DNA of 64,000 bases, taken from contig BDTX01000021.1 of assembly GCA_002897615.1 (NCBI GenBank), positions 62,001 through 126,000 on the forward strand, written 5' to 3'. Below the pieces are notes generated by a model that was not told where the DNA came from, made no database searches, and saw only the letters and a program-made list of their open reading frames with translations. This stretch comes from a bacterium BMS3Bbin14. Lineage in GTDB: Bacteria > Desulfobacterota > Desulfobulbia > Desulfobulbales > Desulfobulbaceae. Both the position numbers and the translations under genes were made by a program. Of the stretch, positions 35,512 through 44,942 are shown piece after piece. Each line of letters opens with the position of its first letter. Within the stretch, counting starts at the first letter, position 1.

Positions 35512-36774
35512 ATTATGGCCGGCCGCCGCCACCAGGGCGGTGGTCAGCTTGTTTAAATCGTCTTTGCTGATGATGTAGGGCGGCATGAGGTAGAGCAGTT
35601 CGGCAAAGGGCCGGATCCAGACACCCTGTTCGACAAAGAATTTCTGCAACCGGGCCATGTTGACCGGTTTTTTCATCTCAATAACTCCGATCCCGCCCAG
35701 GACCCGGACCTCGGCTACGCCGGGGAGGCCGGCCGCCGGGGCCAGTTCCGAGCGGAGCTGCGTTTCTATCGTTTGAATCCGTTGCCGCCATGGGGAGTCA
35801 AGCAGCAGGTTGATGCTGGCCGCCGCCACCCGGCAGGCCAGGGGGTTGGCCATGAAGGTGGGGCCGTGCATGAAAACACCGGGATCGCCGCCGGAAATGG
35901 TGGCGGCCACCTGGTTGGTGGCCAGGGTGGCGGCCAGGTTCAGGTAACCGCCGGTCAGCGCCTTGCCGACACACATGATGTCCGGGGCAACGCCGGCGTG
36001 TTCGGCGGCGAAGAGCTTGCCGCTGCGGCCGAAACCGGTGGCGATTTCATCAAAGATGAGCAACAGGCCCTGCCGGTCGCAGAGGCGGCGCAGGCGGCGC
36101 AGGTATTCCGGATGATAAAACCGCATGCCGCCGGCGCCCTGGACGATGGGTTCCACAATGATTGCCGCCAGTTCGTCCCGGTGGGCCGCCGCCAGTCTCG
36201 TCATTTCGGCGATATCGCCGTCATCCCAGGCCCCGGAAAACCCGCAGCGGGGCGCCGGGGCAAAGAGCTGCCGGGGCAGGGCGTGCTGAAAGACGTGGTG
36301 CATGCCGGTGACCGGGTCGCAGACCGACATGGCGTGAAAGGTGTCGCCGTGGTAGCCGGAGCGGATGGTCAGCAGGCGGTTTTTCCGGGGTTTGCCCAGG
36401 GCGTGCCAGTACTGCAGGGCCATTTTTAGCGCTACTTCAACCGCCACCGATCCGGAATCGCAGAAAAAGACCTTGTCCAGCGGTTCCGGGGTGATTTGCA
36501 CGAGCAGGCGGGCAAGCTCGACCGCCGGTTTGTGGGTCAGGCCGCCGAACATGACATGGGCCATCTTGGCCGCCTGTTCGGAGACGGCCTGGTTGAGGAC
36601 CGGGTTCGAATAGCCGTGGATGGCCGCCCACCAGGACGACATGCCGTCGATCAGTTCCCGGCCGTCCGTGAGCCGGATGCGCACCCCGGCGGCCGATTCC
36701 ACCGGGTAGACCGGCAGGGGTGCGGTCATGGATGTGTAGGGGTGCCAGATGTGATGGCGGTCAAAATCAAGCAC
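35491..36774 (-). CDS. bioA: Adenosylmethionine-8-amino-7-oxononanoate aminotransferase
   Basis: PLP aminotransferase of biotin synthesis (KAPA to DAPA with SAM as amino donor). [29 protein letters not shown] and [12 protein letters not shown] (PLP lysine) are conserved. The last residues (PESGTA) and stop codon come from element A copy 5. The 5' end also abuts an element (copy 6): the native start seems to be GTG at 36772-36774 ([10 protein letters not shown]), since the frame further upstream is element-derived ([11 protein letters not shown]) and starts only at a TTG. No ATG precedes the conserved part. Confidence 0.92.
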   Translation of the reverse strand: MLDFDRHHIWHPYTSMTAPLPVYPVESAAGVRIRLTDGRELIDGMSSWWAAIHGYSNPVLNQAVSEQAAKMAHVMFGGLTHKPAVELARLLVQITPEPLDKVFFCDSGSVAVEVALKMALQYWHALGKPRKNRLLTIRSGYHGDTFHAMSVCDPVTGMHHVFQHALPRQLFAPAPRCGFSGAWDDGDIAEMTRLAAAHRDELAAIIVEPIVQGAGGMRFYHPEYLRRLRRLCDRQGLLLIFDEIATGFGRSGKLFAAEHAGVAPDIMCVGKALTGGYLNLAATLATNQVAATISGGDPGVFMHGPTFMANPLACRVAAASINLLLDSPWRQRIQTIETQLRSELAPAAGLPGVAEVRVLGGIGVIEMKKPVNMARLQKFFVEQGVWIRPFAELLYLMPPYIISKDDLNKLTTALVAAAGHNPESGTA

Positions 36775-36781
36775 AGGTAAA

Positions 36782-37000
36782 CCTGAATCCGTGAGCGTTC
36801 GAGAACGGTACAGGTGCAAGGCGGCAAGGATGTTGATTATCCTGGTGTGATATCAACTTTGTTGTCAACACAGCAGATGTGCCGTTATCGGGCGGACCGC
36901 AGTCCGGCGCGGTGAAGACCATAAAATGCATTTATTTGTCAATGATGCAATAAATTCCACATATTGCCTGGAATATTCTCAAGCCGTCACGGATTCAAGG
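36782..37000 (+). mobile_element. Element A copy 6 with 5-bp target duplication
   Basis: 219-bp forward copy between bioB and bioA. GTAAA is repeated at 36777-36781 and 37001-37005. Its right terminus (GGATTCAAGG) encodes the last residues and stop codon of bioB. Confidence 0.93.
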
Positions 37001-37956
37001 GTAAAGCCCATCTCCGAGAATGTCCGCAGGTCATTTTCCATGGCGTTGCCGATGGTGGTCAGGTAGTTGCCGACCATGGCGCCGTTGGCGCCGGCGGTGA
37101 AACAGCGGTACTGGTCGCGGCCCAGTTGCTGGCGGCCGCCGGCGATGCGGATGACGACCAGCGGATTGATGAAGCGGAAGAGGGCAATGGCGGTCAACAC
37201 CTCCTCCACGGCCAGCGGCTTGCGGTCGGCCAGCGGGGTGCCGGCGATGGGCGTCAGGATGTTGAGCGGGATGGAGTCAACCGCCAGCTCCCGCAGTTCC
37301 ATGGCCAGGTCAATGCGGTCGGCCGTGGATTCGCCCATACCGATGATGCCGCCGGAACAGAGCGACATGCCCGCATCCCTTGCCATCTTCAGGGTCTCCA
37401 CCTTTTCTTCCCAGGTGTGAGTTGTGCAGATGCGGGGGAAAAAATTGCGGCAGGTTTCCAGGTTGCAGTGGTAACGGCTGACGCCCATTTCTTTGAGGCG
37501 CCGTGATTTTTCAGGGGTCAGCAACCCCATGGAGCCGCAGAGCTGCAGGGATGTCTTTCGGTCAATGGCTTGGTAAACAGCGGCGAATTTATCGAGCAGG
37601 GTCATGCTGACACTGCGGCCGCTGGTGACCAGCGAAAAGCGGTGGACGCCGTGGCGGTCGTTTTCCTCGGCCATGGCCAGGGCCTGCTCCATGGCGGCGA
37701 TTTCATACTCGTCGACCCCGGTGTGGTGACGGGCGGACTGGGCGCAGAAGCGGCAGTCCTCGGAACATCTGCCGCTCCTGGCATTGATAATGGAACAGAG
37801 CGAAAAGTCGGCGCCGTGAAAGTGGTTTCTGACGCGGTCGGCGGCGGCCCACAGTTCTTCCTGGTCGGCGGCGGCGGCAAGCTGCAGGGCGGTCTGCCGA
37901 TCAACGGAATCTCCGTCAAGGACGGTTGTCAGTGTTTTTTGGATCAGTGATGTCAT
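36979..37956 (-). CDS. bioB: Biotin synthase
   Basis: Radical-SAM enzyme inserting sulfur into dethiobiotin. The radical-SAM cluster CSEDCRFC (Cys64, Cys68, Cys71) and the [2Fe-2S] ligand region (NLETCRNFF, late RIAGGRQ) are intact. 325 residues. The final residues LESVTA plus the stop are read from element A copy 6, so the native C-terminus has been replaced. AGGGA precedes the ATG. It forms a biotin pair with bioA, interrupted by the element. Confidence 0.95.
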   Translation of the reverse strand: MTSLIQKTLTTVLDGDSVDRQTALQLAAAADQEELWAAADRVRNHFHGADFSLCSIINARSGRCSEDCRFCAQSARHHTGVDEYEIAAMEQALAMAEENDRHGVHRFSLVTSGRSVSMTLLDKFAAVYQAIDRKTSLQLCGSMGLLTPEKSRRLKEMGVSRYHCNLETCRNFFPRICTTHTWEEKVETLKMARDAGMSLCSGGIIGMGESTADRIDLAMELRELAVDSIPLNILTPIAGTPLADRKPLAVEEVLTAIALFRFINPLVVIRIAGGRQQLGRDQYRCFTAGANGAMVGNYLTTIGNAMENDLRTFSEMGFTLESVTA

Positions 37957-38016
37957 GGTGTCCCTATGGAAAAAAGGAAGGTAACCCCCGGCTGTTGAAG
38001 CTGCCGGAGGAACCGG

Positions 38017-38643
38017 TTAGCGCGCACAAAAGGGTTCGGCCACCCGGGGCGGCCCGGCCACAATCATGTCGGCGATTGTGCGTCTGACTCTGGGGAAGAG
38101 GTGGCGCTTGCCGCTCAGCAGTTCGTTTTCCAGCCCGGCCAGCTGCCTGAAGAGTTCGGTGCGGTCCATGCCGGGCGCGTCGGTTTCCTGTTCGTACTTC
38201 TCCTTGACAATCTCCTGGCAGTGGAAACACCCGGGGAAGCGGAGCTGCCTGCCGTCCGGCCGGGTCATGGTGGCCGGGATGCCGTGCAGGCGGCAGATCA
38301 TCAGCCGGTACGGGTAGAGGGCGCAGAGCCCGTCTTCATTGAGGGGGCACATGAGCTGGGGTCGTTCGCCTTCGGCCAGCAGGGTGCGGCTCTCCGTGAC
38401 ATACTGTTTTGCCCGGTCCTTGATCCGGTGCAGCCGCCCGGCATCCAGGGTCCGGATTCCCTCCCAGAGATAGGCCCATTCGCTGTAGGTGTAGTGCTGG
38501 AAATAGCTGTCGCAACAGTTGTCCCCGCAGCCTTCGCAGGTCAGGCTGATTTCGCCGGCGACCTGGTCGTAACCGGCTTCCATGGCCGCATAGATGGCCG
38601 CGAGATTTTTTGAGAGTTCCGGCGAGAGCAGGATTTCTTTCAT
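38017..38643 (-). CDS. YkgJ-like cysteine-cluster (putative metal-binding) protein
   Basis: 208-residue protein with CEGCGDNCC near residue 36 and CPLNEDGLCALYPYRLMICR around 98-118, then CFHC; together these match the CxxCxxCC-type zinc/iron-chelating family (YkgJ). Function in this family is unknown. A further Cys ends the protein (EPFCAR). It lies between bioB and the AMMECR1 gene on the same strand (17-bp gap to the latter). Confidence 0.75.
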   Translation of the reverse strand: MKEILLSPELSKNLAAIYAAMEAGYDQVAGEISLTCEGCGDNCCDSYFQHYTYSEWAYLWEGIRTLDAGRLHRIKDRAKQYVTESRTLLAEGERPQLMCPLNEDGLCALYPYRLMICRLHGIPATMTRPDGRQLRFPGCFHCQEIVKEKYEQETDAPGMDRTELFRQLAGLENELLSGKRHLFPRVRRTIADMIVAGPPRVAEPFCAR

Positions 38644-38660
38644 GAGATGATCAGGCCGTT

Positions 38661-39236
38661 TTACGACGGGCCTTCCTCAAAGTATTGCACCTGGTAGGTC
38701 TGCACTTGCAGGTTGTTCGTTTTCCACGCGTCCTCACGAAGCCCCGCCTTGAGGCAGAGCTGCCCGAGGAAAAGCGGCGCTGACGGCAGCTGTTCCCAGA
38801 CTTGGGGCAGGAAGGTGGCGCTCCGGCCCGCTGCGTCCGCCAGGATAACTCCGTCAACCTGCGGCCGCAACTGCCGGACCAGGTCGTCGGCGTCTTGGTA
38901 GGCCAGCGACCGGGGCTCCGTGAGGACGCTGACCTCGATGGTCAGTTCGGGCAGTTCGTCTGCCGTAACCCGCGAAAATCTGTAGTCATTGAAGGCGGCG
39001 TTGGCGGCATGCCGCCGTACCCCGTCAACAATGGTTTCCGTGCCGGTCAGGCTGCCGATGCAGCCGCGCAGCTGCCCCCTTTTCTTCAGTGTAACAAAGA
39101 CCCCTCGTCTCGCCTGCAGGGCGGGGTCGGCGAGTTCCTCCGGTCTGACCGGATCAGCAGAATCTACCTTCAGGTGTTTTTCGATGGTTTGTCGGGCCAG
39201 GCGGATGAGAATCCGGCCCTGTTGTTCACTCAGCAT
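38661..39236 (-). CDS. AmmeMemoRadiSam system protein A (AMMECR1 domain)
   Basis: 191-residue AMMECR1-fold protein. GVFVTLKKRGQLRGCIGSL is the signature, and VDGVILADAAGRSATFLPQVW is the conserved C-terminal block. In other bacteria it is encoded with a Memo-like dioxygenase and a radical-SAM protein; neither partner is seen in this window, so it stands alone here. GAGGA lies before the ATG. Confidence 0.88.
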   Translation of the reverse strand: MLSEQQGRILIRLARQTIEKHLKVDSADPVRPEELADPALQARRGVFVTLKKRGQLRGCIGSLTGTETIVDGVRRHAANAAFNDYRFSRVTADELPELTIEVSVLTEPRSLAYQDADDLVRQLRPQVDGVILADAAGRSATFLPQVWEQLPSAPLFLGQLCLKAGLREDAWKTNNLQVQTYQVQYFEEGPS

Positions 39237-39446
39237 GGCTATCCTCGTTTTCTGGACTGGTATTCATTAAAGGATAAGATAAGGAATAAAAGAGGATATT
39301 GCAAACAGGAACTGGAAATCCGTCCCGCCGCCACATCCGGCCCCGCGTTTTCCTTCACCCGAAGGACGGTTCGGCGCTGGCGACCGGGAAGTGGAGGTGC
39401 CAGCTATCCTGCCGATTTTATTCCTGGTCGGTACGGTTCTCGGCAA

Positions 39447-40616
39447 TTAGCCTTTAATGACCGCCAACGGATGCAGGGTCACGACCACTTCGACAAGGTC
39501 GATCTGGTTTTCAATCACCTGGTCGATATTTTTGTAGGCCCCGGCGGCCTCATCCAGGTCCCTCCGGCCGCGGATGGAATGAATGATGCCCTGGTTATCC
39601 AGCTTTTTGACTTCAGCCTCCAGGTCAAGCTGTCGCTGGGCCTGTTTACGGCCCATTTTGCGGCCGGCGCCATGTGAACAGGACTCGAAACTCTCGCTAT
39701 TGCCCTTGCCGCGGACGATATAGCTTGGGGTCCCCTGGGAGCCCGGGATAATCCCCATTTCACCTTCCCGGGCACTGGTCGCCCCCTTGCGGTGGACTAT
39801 AACCTGTTTGTGGAAATGGGTCTCCATGGCGGCATAGTTATGGGCGATATTGATGAACGAAGAAAACGACACCGGTGAGGCCACGGCCCGGAAGGCCTCT
39901 TTGACTCGTTCCATCATCAGTTTTCTGTTGGCCAGGGCAAACTCAACGCAATAATTCATTTCATGCACGTATTGCCGCCCGGCCTCGGAGGAGAGCGGCA
40001 GGAAGGCCAGCTGCCAGTTTCCGGGAATTGTCGAGCCCCACCGGGCGTTGAGCTGCACTGCCAGGCGGTTGTAATAGTTGGCGACCTTGAAGCCCAGGTT
40101 GCGGCTGCCCGAGTGAATCATGATCCAGATGTGGCCGTCACTGCCCTTTTGGATCTCGATAAAATGGTTGCCGCCGCCAAGGGTCCCGAGCTGGGTCAGG
40201 GCACTGTTATATTCCTGCGAAACAAGAGGAAGCTCTTCGAGGGGAATTTCCGTTTTCGGCATCAGGGCCTTGCTTTGGCGGGCCTTGTGGTGCTTGAAGC
40301 CAAGCGGGATGGTGCGCCGTATGATTTTGATGATTGCCTTGAGCTGATCGTTACTGATATCGGTGAGCGAGGTCTGCAGGGCACACATGCCGCAGCCGAT
40401 ATCCACCCCCACGGCATTGGGAATAACGACGTCTTCGGTCGCCATAACACCGCCGATGGGCATCCCGTAGCCAAGATGGGCGTCGGGCATGACGGCAATA
40501 TGCTTGTAAACAAAAGGCAGGTTGGCCAGATTCCGGGCCTGGCCCATGGCCCCATCATCAATATCATCCAGCCAAAGCTTGATGGGCCTTTTTTCCGTGG
40601 TGATGATCTGCTTCAT
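39447..40616 (-). CDS. rtcB: RtcB family RNA ligase
   Basis: GTP- and Mn-dependent RNA ligase joining 2',3'-cyclic phosphate or 3'-phosphate ends to 5'-OH. MPDAHLGYGMPIGGV, GVDIGCGM (metal Cys), LGGGNHFIE, and CSHGAGRKMGR with the guanylylated His are all present. 389 residues, the shorter RtcB class. Start ATG at 40614-40616 has a GGGGG site; an ORF start 16 codons upstream lacks support. No rtcA or archease gene adjacent. Confidence 0.94.
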   Translation of the reverse strand: MKQIITTEKRPIKLWLDDIDDGAMGQARNLANLPFVYKHIAVMPDAHLGYGMPIGGVMATEDVVIPNAVGVDIGCGMCALQTSLTDISNDQLKAIIKIIRRTIPLGFKHHKARQSKALMPKTEIPLEELPLVSQEYNSALTQLGTLGGGNHFIEIQKGSDGHIWIMIHSGSRNLGFKVANYYNRLAVQLNARWGSTIPGNWQLAFLPLSSEAGRQYVHEMNYCVEFALANRKLMMERVKEAFRAVASPVSFSSFINIAHNYAAMETHFHKQVIVHRKGATSAREGEMGIIPGSQGTPSYIVRGKGNSESFESCSHGAGRKMGRKQAQRQLDLEAEVKKLDNQGIIHSIRGRRDLDEAAGAYKNIDQVIENQIDLVEVVVTLHPLAVIKG

Positions 40617-40995
40617 GTCGCCCCCGGGTAACTCATCACAGGATATATAACCAGGCGATTTCACGTACTCAACGCTTACGCCCCCGGCTCAGTGTCTGCG
40701 GCAGGAACAGCGCCCCGTTTTTACCTTGGGGTGTGAATATTGCAAGGTTTGGTTAGGCACCCTGGCCCGCAACCACCTGGTAATCTTGCGCCTGTTTATG
40801 ATCAGTGTTTGACAGCGCCTGAAGGCAAAGCATATAATTTATCAGGATCATTGGCTGCGGTTGATTGGGCCGATGTCCGGCCCGGGGTCCTGGTTCAATC
40901 AACTTTTTTATATTATAGCATGTTCGAGACAAAAAATGTGCTGGTGATAACCTGAAAAAATCTTTTTTTAACCGGAGTGGCGGCAGGAGGTGAGC
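40617..40995. other. Divergent intergenic region
   Basis: About 380 bp between rtcB and the ACT-like gene. It contains a C/G-rich patch with short inverted repeats (GGGCCGATGTCCGGCCC near 40867) and an AT-rich stretch at 40908-40918 (TTTTTTATATTATAG) that may be the -10 area for the rightward gene. No gene seen. Confidence 0.4.
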
Positions 40996-41409
40996 ATGGC
41001 ATTTACTATTCAAGGGGTCGACTACTATTACACCACGGTCAGGGATCAGCCGGGGGAGGCATATAAACTCCTGCACCTGCTGGAAGAGATGGGCGTGAAC
41101 CAGCTGGCTTTCACGGCAACGCCTGTCGGACCGAGTTCAACCCAACTCGCTCTCTTTCCCGAAGATCCCGGCCTGCTGGTTCACGAAGCCCAGCTGGCCG
41201 GGATTGTTCTGGATGGTCCTCATCAGGCCCTGCTGGTACAGGGTGATGATGAACTGGGGGCCTTGGCGGGAATCCACCAGAAACTGTACGATGCCAACAT
41301 CAATGTTTACGCATCGACCGGGGTGACGGACGGAAAGGGGAGTTTCGGCTATCTCATCTACATCAAAGGTGATGACTTTGCACGGGCGGCCGAGACCTTG
41401 GGAGTATGA
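40996..41409 (+). CDS. Small ACT-domain-like protein
   Basis: 137 residues. Two halves of alternating beta/alpha pattern (YYYTTVRDQPGEAYKLLHLL; GIHQKLYDANINVYASTGVT) resemble paired ACT/ferredoxin-like folds used for small-ligand sensing. No enzyme motif. AGGAGG lies 6 nt before the ATG at 40996; an in-frame GTG two codons earlier overlaps that site. Function unknown. Confidence 0.68.
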   Translation: MAFTIQGVDYYYTTVRDQPGEAYKLLHLLEEMGVNQLAFTATPVGPSSTQLALFPEDPGLLVHEAQLAGIVLDGPHQALLVQGDDELGALAGIHQKLYDANINVYASTGVTDGKGSFGYLIYIKGDDFARAAETLGV

Positions 41410-41436
41410 ACCTCACATAAAACAAACCAGGCGGCC

Positions 41437-43287
41437 ATGTATCTCTCCTTTTATCATCTGCAGCAAAAGCCTTTTCTGATCAGTACCGATCCCGGATTTC
41501 TCTGGCTGGGCGAAAAACATGAAGAGGCCCTGGCAACTCTGAAATATGGTGTCCTGGACAATAAAGGTTTTTTGCTGCTTACCGGGGATATCGGAACCGG
41601 CAAGACCACCCTGGTCAATGCCCTGCTGAACACTTTAAAGAACGATACGCTGGTTGCCATGGTCCGGGACCCATCTCTGGACCTGCTGGATTTTTATAAT
41701 TATATCGCTCATTGTTTCCATCTGGGGGAGACATTTACCAGCAAGGGGGCCTTTCTTATACGCTTTGAACAGTTTCTTCACGAAACTTATCATGCGAACA
41801 AGAAGGTTTTATTGATTATTGACGAGGCCCAGAGAATCAGCCAGGGGCTTTTGGAGGAGGTGCGGCTCCTCTCCAATATTGAGCGGGAAGACAGTAAGCT
41901 CTTGAATATATTTTTTGTTGGCCAGATTGAGTTTAATGAAATATTACTGCGTCCGGAAAACAGGCCTATACGCCAGAGAATAACAGTAAATTACACGATT
42001 TCACCCTTAACGGAAAAAGAGACCGGCGAATATATAAAACACCGGTTGGCTGTTGCCGGCTCCGCGAAAAGCATCTTTCCCGCCCAGGCTGTGCGCGAGG
42101 TATTTTTTTTCTCGCAAGGCTATCCCCGCTTGATAAACATAATCTGCGATCGCTCACTGCTTACCGGATTTGTGGAAGAGTCGACGATCCTTACCGCCAG
42201 GATTATTAAAGAGTGCATGGAAGAACTGAAGATTCCGCAGCCGAAGCGTGACCGGCAGCCAATCCGGCAGGCCCCGGCGGGGAAGGAAGAAACAGGCAAT
42301 GAGCCAGGGCAACAAGCCGCATTGCCAGCGAGTCCCTCTCCTGACCCGAGGAGCAAGGATGATAATAAAAGGCGGTTGACGGGGCTGGGGGGTTGGGCGG
42401 CCTTTGTTATTGTTTTGCTGACCGTCGGTTATTTCAGTTTGTCGCAGCAAGGAGCCCGGGCTCTCCGTGAATATCCTGCCGTGGGATATGTGCAGGGCGT
42501 CTGGCAGGATGTTGTCAGCTGGGTAGAGACGGAAGGCGCTTCCTTGCCCCGAAAAACCGGATCGCCGCCGGTGAGCTCCGTGTCCCCGGACGGCGGGGTT
42601 CCCGGCGCCGGGGAACAAGTGGCAGGAGGTCGTCCGTTGTTACCCCATAACCAGGACAAAATCCCGGGAAAGAGTACAGCTGGCGAGATGGAGCAGGCTC
42701 CTGCCGAGCACATTCATGCGGCCGCCGTTCTGATTCCGGGAAAACCGCCTGTTCCCTCTGCCGATGATTCGACCGGACCGTCGCCGGAGGTTAATTATGG
42801 TGGCGCAAAAGTTACCTTTGATCATAAAAAAGAAGAAATTAAGGGTTCCGTGTCCGGTAAGATGGAGCAACCCCAACAACCCGTGGGGGCAAGTGGAGTT
42901 GACGAGAAGCAACGACTGGCGATCAATGCCGGTCAGTCGCTCCCTGTCTTGTCCATGGAGAAACTGGTTATCTCTTTTCCTTTTGATTCGAATTTCCCCT
43001 CGGGCCAATCCCTGGAAAAATTGAACATGCTGATTGACGCCCTTTTACAGCGACCGTCCTTGAGGATTATTATCAGGGGGTTTACGGATTCTCTCGGCAA
43101 TGAGCGCTACAATAAAAAGTTGGCTGAATTCAGGGCCAACAGCATTAAAAGCTATATGGTGGGCAGAGGGCTGGCTGAAACACGGATCATAACGAAAGGA
43201 TTAGGCCCGGCAAACCCCATCGCTCCCAATGAAACTAATGCCGGGCGTGAAGCGAACCGCCGGGTGGAAATTGAAATAATAAAGTAA
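41437..43287 (+). CDS. ExeA/XrtA-associated ATPase fused to an OmpA peptidoglycan-binding domain
   Basis: 616 residues. The N-terminal AAA ATPase of the ExeA/PEP-CTERM-locus type has Walker A GDIGTGKTT (50-58) and Walker B VLLIIDEAQ (124-132). One transmembrane segment lies at about 317-336, then a long Pro/Gly-rich linker, then a C-terminal OmpA-like domain (about 510-616: NERYNKKLAEFRANSIK, GPANPIAPN, NRRVEIEI). So the ATPase faces the cytosol and the OmpA part reaches the cell wall. Stand-alone versions of the ATPase usually lack the OmpA part. First gene of the exopolysaccharide/PEP-CTERM locus. Confidence 0.85.
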   Translation: MYLSFYHLQQKPFLISTDPGFLWLGEKHEEALATLKYGVLDNKGFLLLTGDIGTGKTTLVNALLNTLKNDTLVAMVRDPSLDLLDFYNYIAHCFHLGETFTSKGAFLIRFEQFLHETYHANKKVLLIIDEAQRISQGLLEEVRLLSNIEREDSKLLNIFFVGQIEFNEILLRPENRPIRQRITVNYTISPLTEKETGEYIKHRLAVAGSAKSIFPAQAVREVFFFSQGYPRLINIICDRSLLTGFVEESTILTARIIKECMEELKIPQPKRDRQPIRQAPAGKEETGNEPGQQAALPASPSPDPRSKDDNKRRLTGLGGWAAFVIVLLTVGYFSLSQQGARALREYPAVGYVQGVWQDVVSWVETEGASLPRKTGSPPVSSVSPDGGVPGAGEQVAGGRPLLPHNQDKIPGKSTAGEMEQAPAEHIHAAAVLIPGKPPVPSADDSTGPSPEVNYGGAKVTFDHKKEEIKGSVSGKMEQPQQPVGASGVDEKQRLAINAGQSLPVLSMEKLVISFPFDSNFPSGQSLEKLNMLIDALLQRPSLRIIIRGFTDSLGNERYNKKLAEFRANSIKSYMVGRGLAETRIITKGLGPANPIAPNETNAGREANRRVEIEIIK

Positions 43288-43411
43288 ACATAATCCCTCA
43301 GGCCGGCCCGGGCCTGCCACCCTCTTTCAGTTTCGCTGCCAACAAATCAGCTCATGGTTGGCCGGAGCTGCCATTCATGCTGTCAGTCGATCGTATTCTC
43401 CGCACCTTTTT

Positions 43412-43498
43412 CCTGGATCCATTATCGGGCGGACCGCAGGGCGGGCGCGGTGAAGACCAGAAAATGCGTTTATTCGGTCAAGCCGTCACGGATCCAGG
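43412..43498 (+). mobile_element. Element A copy 7 (shortest form)
   Basis: 87 bp, CCTGGATCC to GGATCCAGG, lacking both the 97-bp inner block and the AATAAATTCCACATATTG segment. A TTTTT run on both sides (43407-43411; 43499 on) fits a 5-bp target duplication. Confidence 0.83.
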
Positions 43499-44260
43499 TT
43501 TTTTTATTGAGAGGCCGCCCTTGCGTTTTATAGGACCTCGATGCGTCGCGACAAGATGATTTTGTTTTTTTGTCGGTTTTGTGAAATCGTTTTGATATTG
43601 TCCGGCTCTATGGTCAGGTGTAAGGCACGCAACTGGTGGATATCTCAGATTTTTTTAAATGCATAGGTTTAAAGCCTATTATTCCTGATTTCTGGAAAAA
43701 GCTTAACCTTGAAAAAAATATTTCTCTTGTTTAGCGCGTGGTATCAACAGGTTGAGCATTTGGGCCTGATTTTCCTGATTTGTGAACTTCTGCTTTTTAA
43801 CAGGCGGCCGCCCGGCAAAAAATGTTTTTTGAACTATTGGATTCTTTTTATGGTTTTTCCTTTTCGATAAGAGGCGGACATTGGCTTTATCTTGGTGACT
43901 ATGTTTTAATAAATACAGTAATTCTAATATATTGCATGTTGCCATTTTAAATGGCCAGTAGTGCTGAAAATTCTATTTTGATATTTATCGTCAATATTTA
44001 AAGAGAGAGGCATATTAGTGTAACATTTTTGGGTAGGGTCTATGGGGGGGAAGATGTAACATGTTGGTTTTACATGAATTAGTTGCATTGATTCTCATCG
44101 ATAATGTAGCCATCGGTTCGATTTGTGCGTAAAATGCGACAGGTGTGGTTATTGTAGTGTATTTCGTACTTTTTTCGATAGCTGTTCAGCCGCTCACCAT
44201 CTTCGAGCGCTGGATATGTGGATATGTGGACATCTGGAGCACATCTGGACAATCCCTTTT
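43499..44260. other. AT-rich non-coding region before the PEP-CTERM gene
   Basis: About 760 bp, markedly AT-rich, no supported gene. It holds short inverted repeats (ATAGG-tttaaa-GCCTAT near 43664) and, near 44213-44250, four imperfect direct copies of a GGATATGTGG/CACATCTGG motif just upstream of the sigma-54 promoter, a plausible activator-binding region. Confidence 0.45.
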
Positions 44261-44266
44261 CTTGCC

Positions 44267-44282
44267 AGGCACTCTTCTTGCA
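44267..44282 (+). promoter_or_regulatory. Sigma-54 promoter of the PEP-CTERM gene
   Basis: GGCAC-TCTTC-TTGC (44268-44281): both invariant dinucleotides GG (-24) and GC (-12) with exact 10-bp spacing. 212 bp before the ATG. A sigma-54 activator is encoded at 52269. Confidence 0.75.
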
Positions 44283-44357
44283 TAAAAATTAATAATTTTA
44301 TGAGTTGGTAAAAAAACTACAAAGAAATGATGGCTCTTAATGAAAGGATGATATTGG

Positions 44358-44402
44358 CAAGACCGCCACGTTATTTTATGTGGGCGGGAGTCCGGTGTCT
44401 TG
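44358..44402 (+). promoter_or_regulatory. Structured 5' leader hairpin of the PEP-CTERM mRNA
   Basis: CAAGAC (44358) pairs with GTCTTG (44397-44402) and the adjacent CGCCAC pairs with GTGGGCG with one bulge, around an AT loop. It is downstream of the predicted start site. No known riboswitch class matched by eye. Confidence 0.4.
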
Positions 44403-44493
44403 AGGTGAGGCTGAGTTTTGTATAGGGCCGCATAGGTCGTTGGTTTACTCATAAAAAAACAACATATTTGTTGAGTGATCAAGGGGGGCGGAT

Positions 44494-44910
44494 ATGAAAA
44501 AAATTATCGTTTTTAGTGTTGCATTATTGATTGGTATCGCTACTTATGCGTATTCTCTCCCTCTTATACATCATGGTATTGAACAGGGTGTTTATTCGGG
44601 AAGAGCGGGAGAGCTTGGTTGGGCGGGGCAAGGATATAATTCTACCACTTTGCTTAAGCTCAACAAATTTTCAAGCTCTATGTTTGAGGGCGCAAGTTTT
44701 GCTTCCCGCCAACGGGGTGGGCTGGAATATGCGCCTGGGTTCCCGAGATATGCCTCTAGGGCCGGGAACAGCAAACGCTTCATTTTTCTACATTCCGATA
44801 ATGTCGGTGACATTGCTCCTGTTCCCGAGCCGGCGACTATCATGTTGTTTGGTGCCGGCCTGATTGGACTTGCCTGTCTAGGGCGCCGGCGAAGGCTGAT
44901 GAATAAGTAG
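44494..44910 (+). CDS. PEP-CTERM sorting-domain protein
   Basis: 138-residue exported protein. Signal peptide 1-20 (MKKIIVFSVALLIGIATYAY), a short Gly/Ser-rich body without cysteines, and a C-terminal sorting signal: VPEPATIMLFGAGLIGLACL (Pro-Glu-Pro at 111-113, hydrophobic helix) followed by the basic tail GRRRRLMNK. Such proteins are cleaved by exosortase and placed in an exopolysaccharide matrix; exosortase itself is not in this window. Driven by a sigma-54 promoter and closed by a good terminator, so it is monocistronic. Shine-Dalgarno GGGGGCGG 4 nt before the ATG. Confidence 0.92.
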   Translation: MKKIIVFSVALLIGIATYAYSLPLIHHGIEQGVYSGRAGELGWAGQGYNSTTLLKLNKFSSSMFEGASFASRQRGGLEYAPGFPRYASRAGNSKRFIFLHSDNVGDIAPVPEPATIMLFGAGLIGLACLGRRRRLMNK

Positions 44911-44942
44911 CTTTCCACAGATGGATGTCGCACTGGACAAAG

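Noticed and set aside
36775-36819. TTG start for BioA inside element A copy 6
   Set aside because: It would add element-encoded residues without a Shine-Dalgarno; the GTG just before the conserved IWHPYTSM region is closer to family N-termini.
43703-43945. 80-codon minus-strand frame in the AT-rich region
   Set aside because: Lys/Asn/Gln-rich composition as expected from AT-rich noncoding DNA, no Shine-Dalgarno and no recognisable domain.
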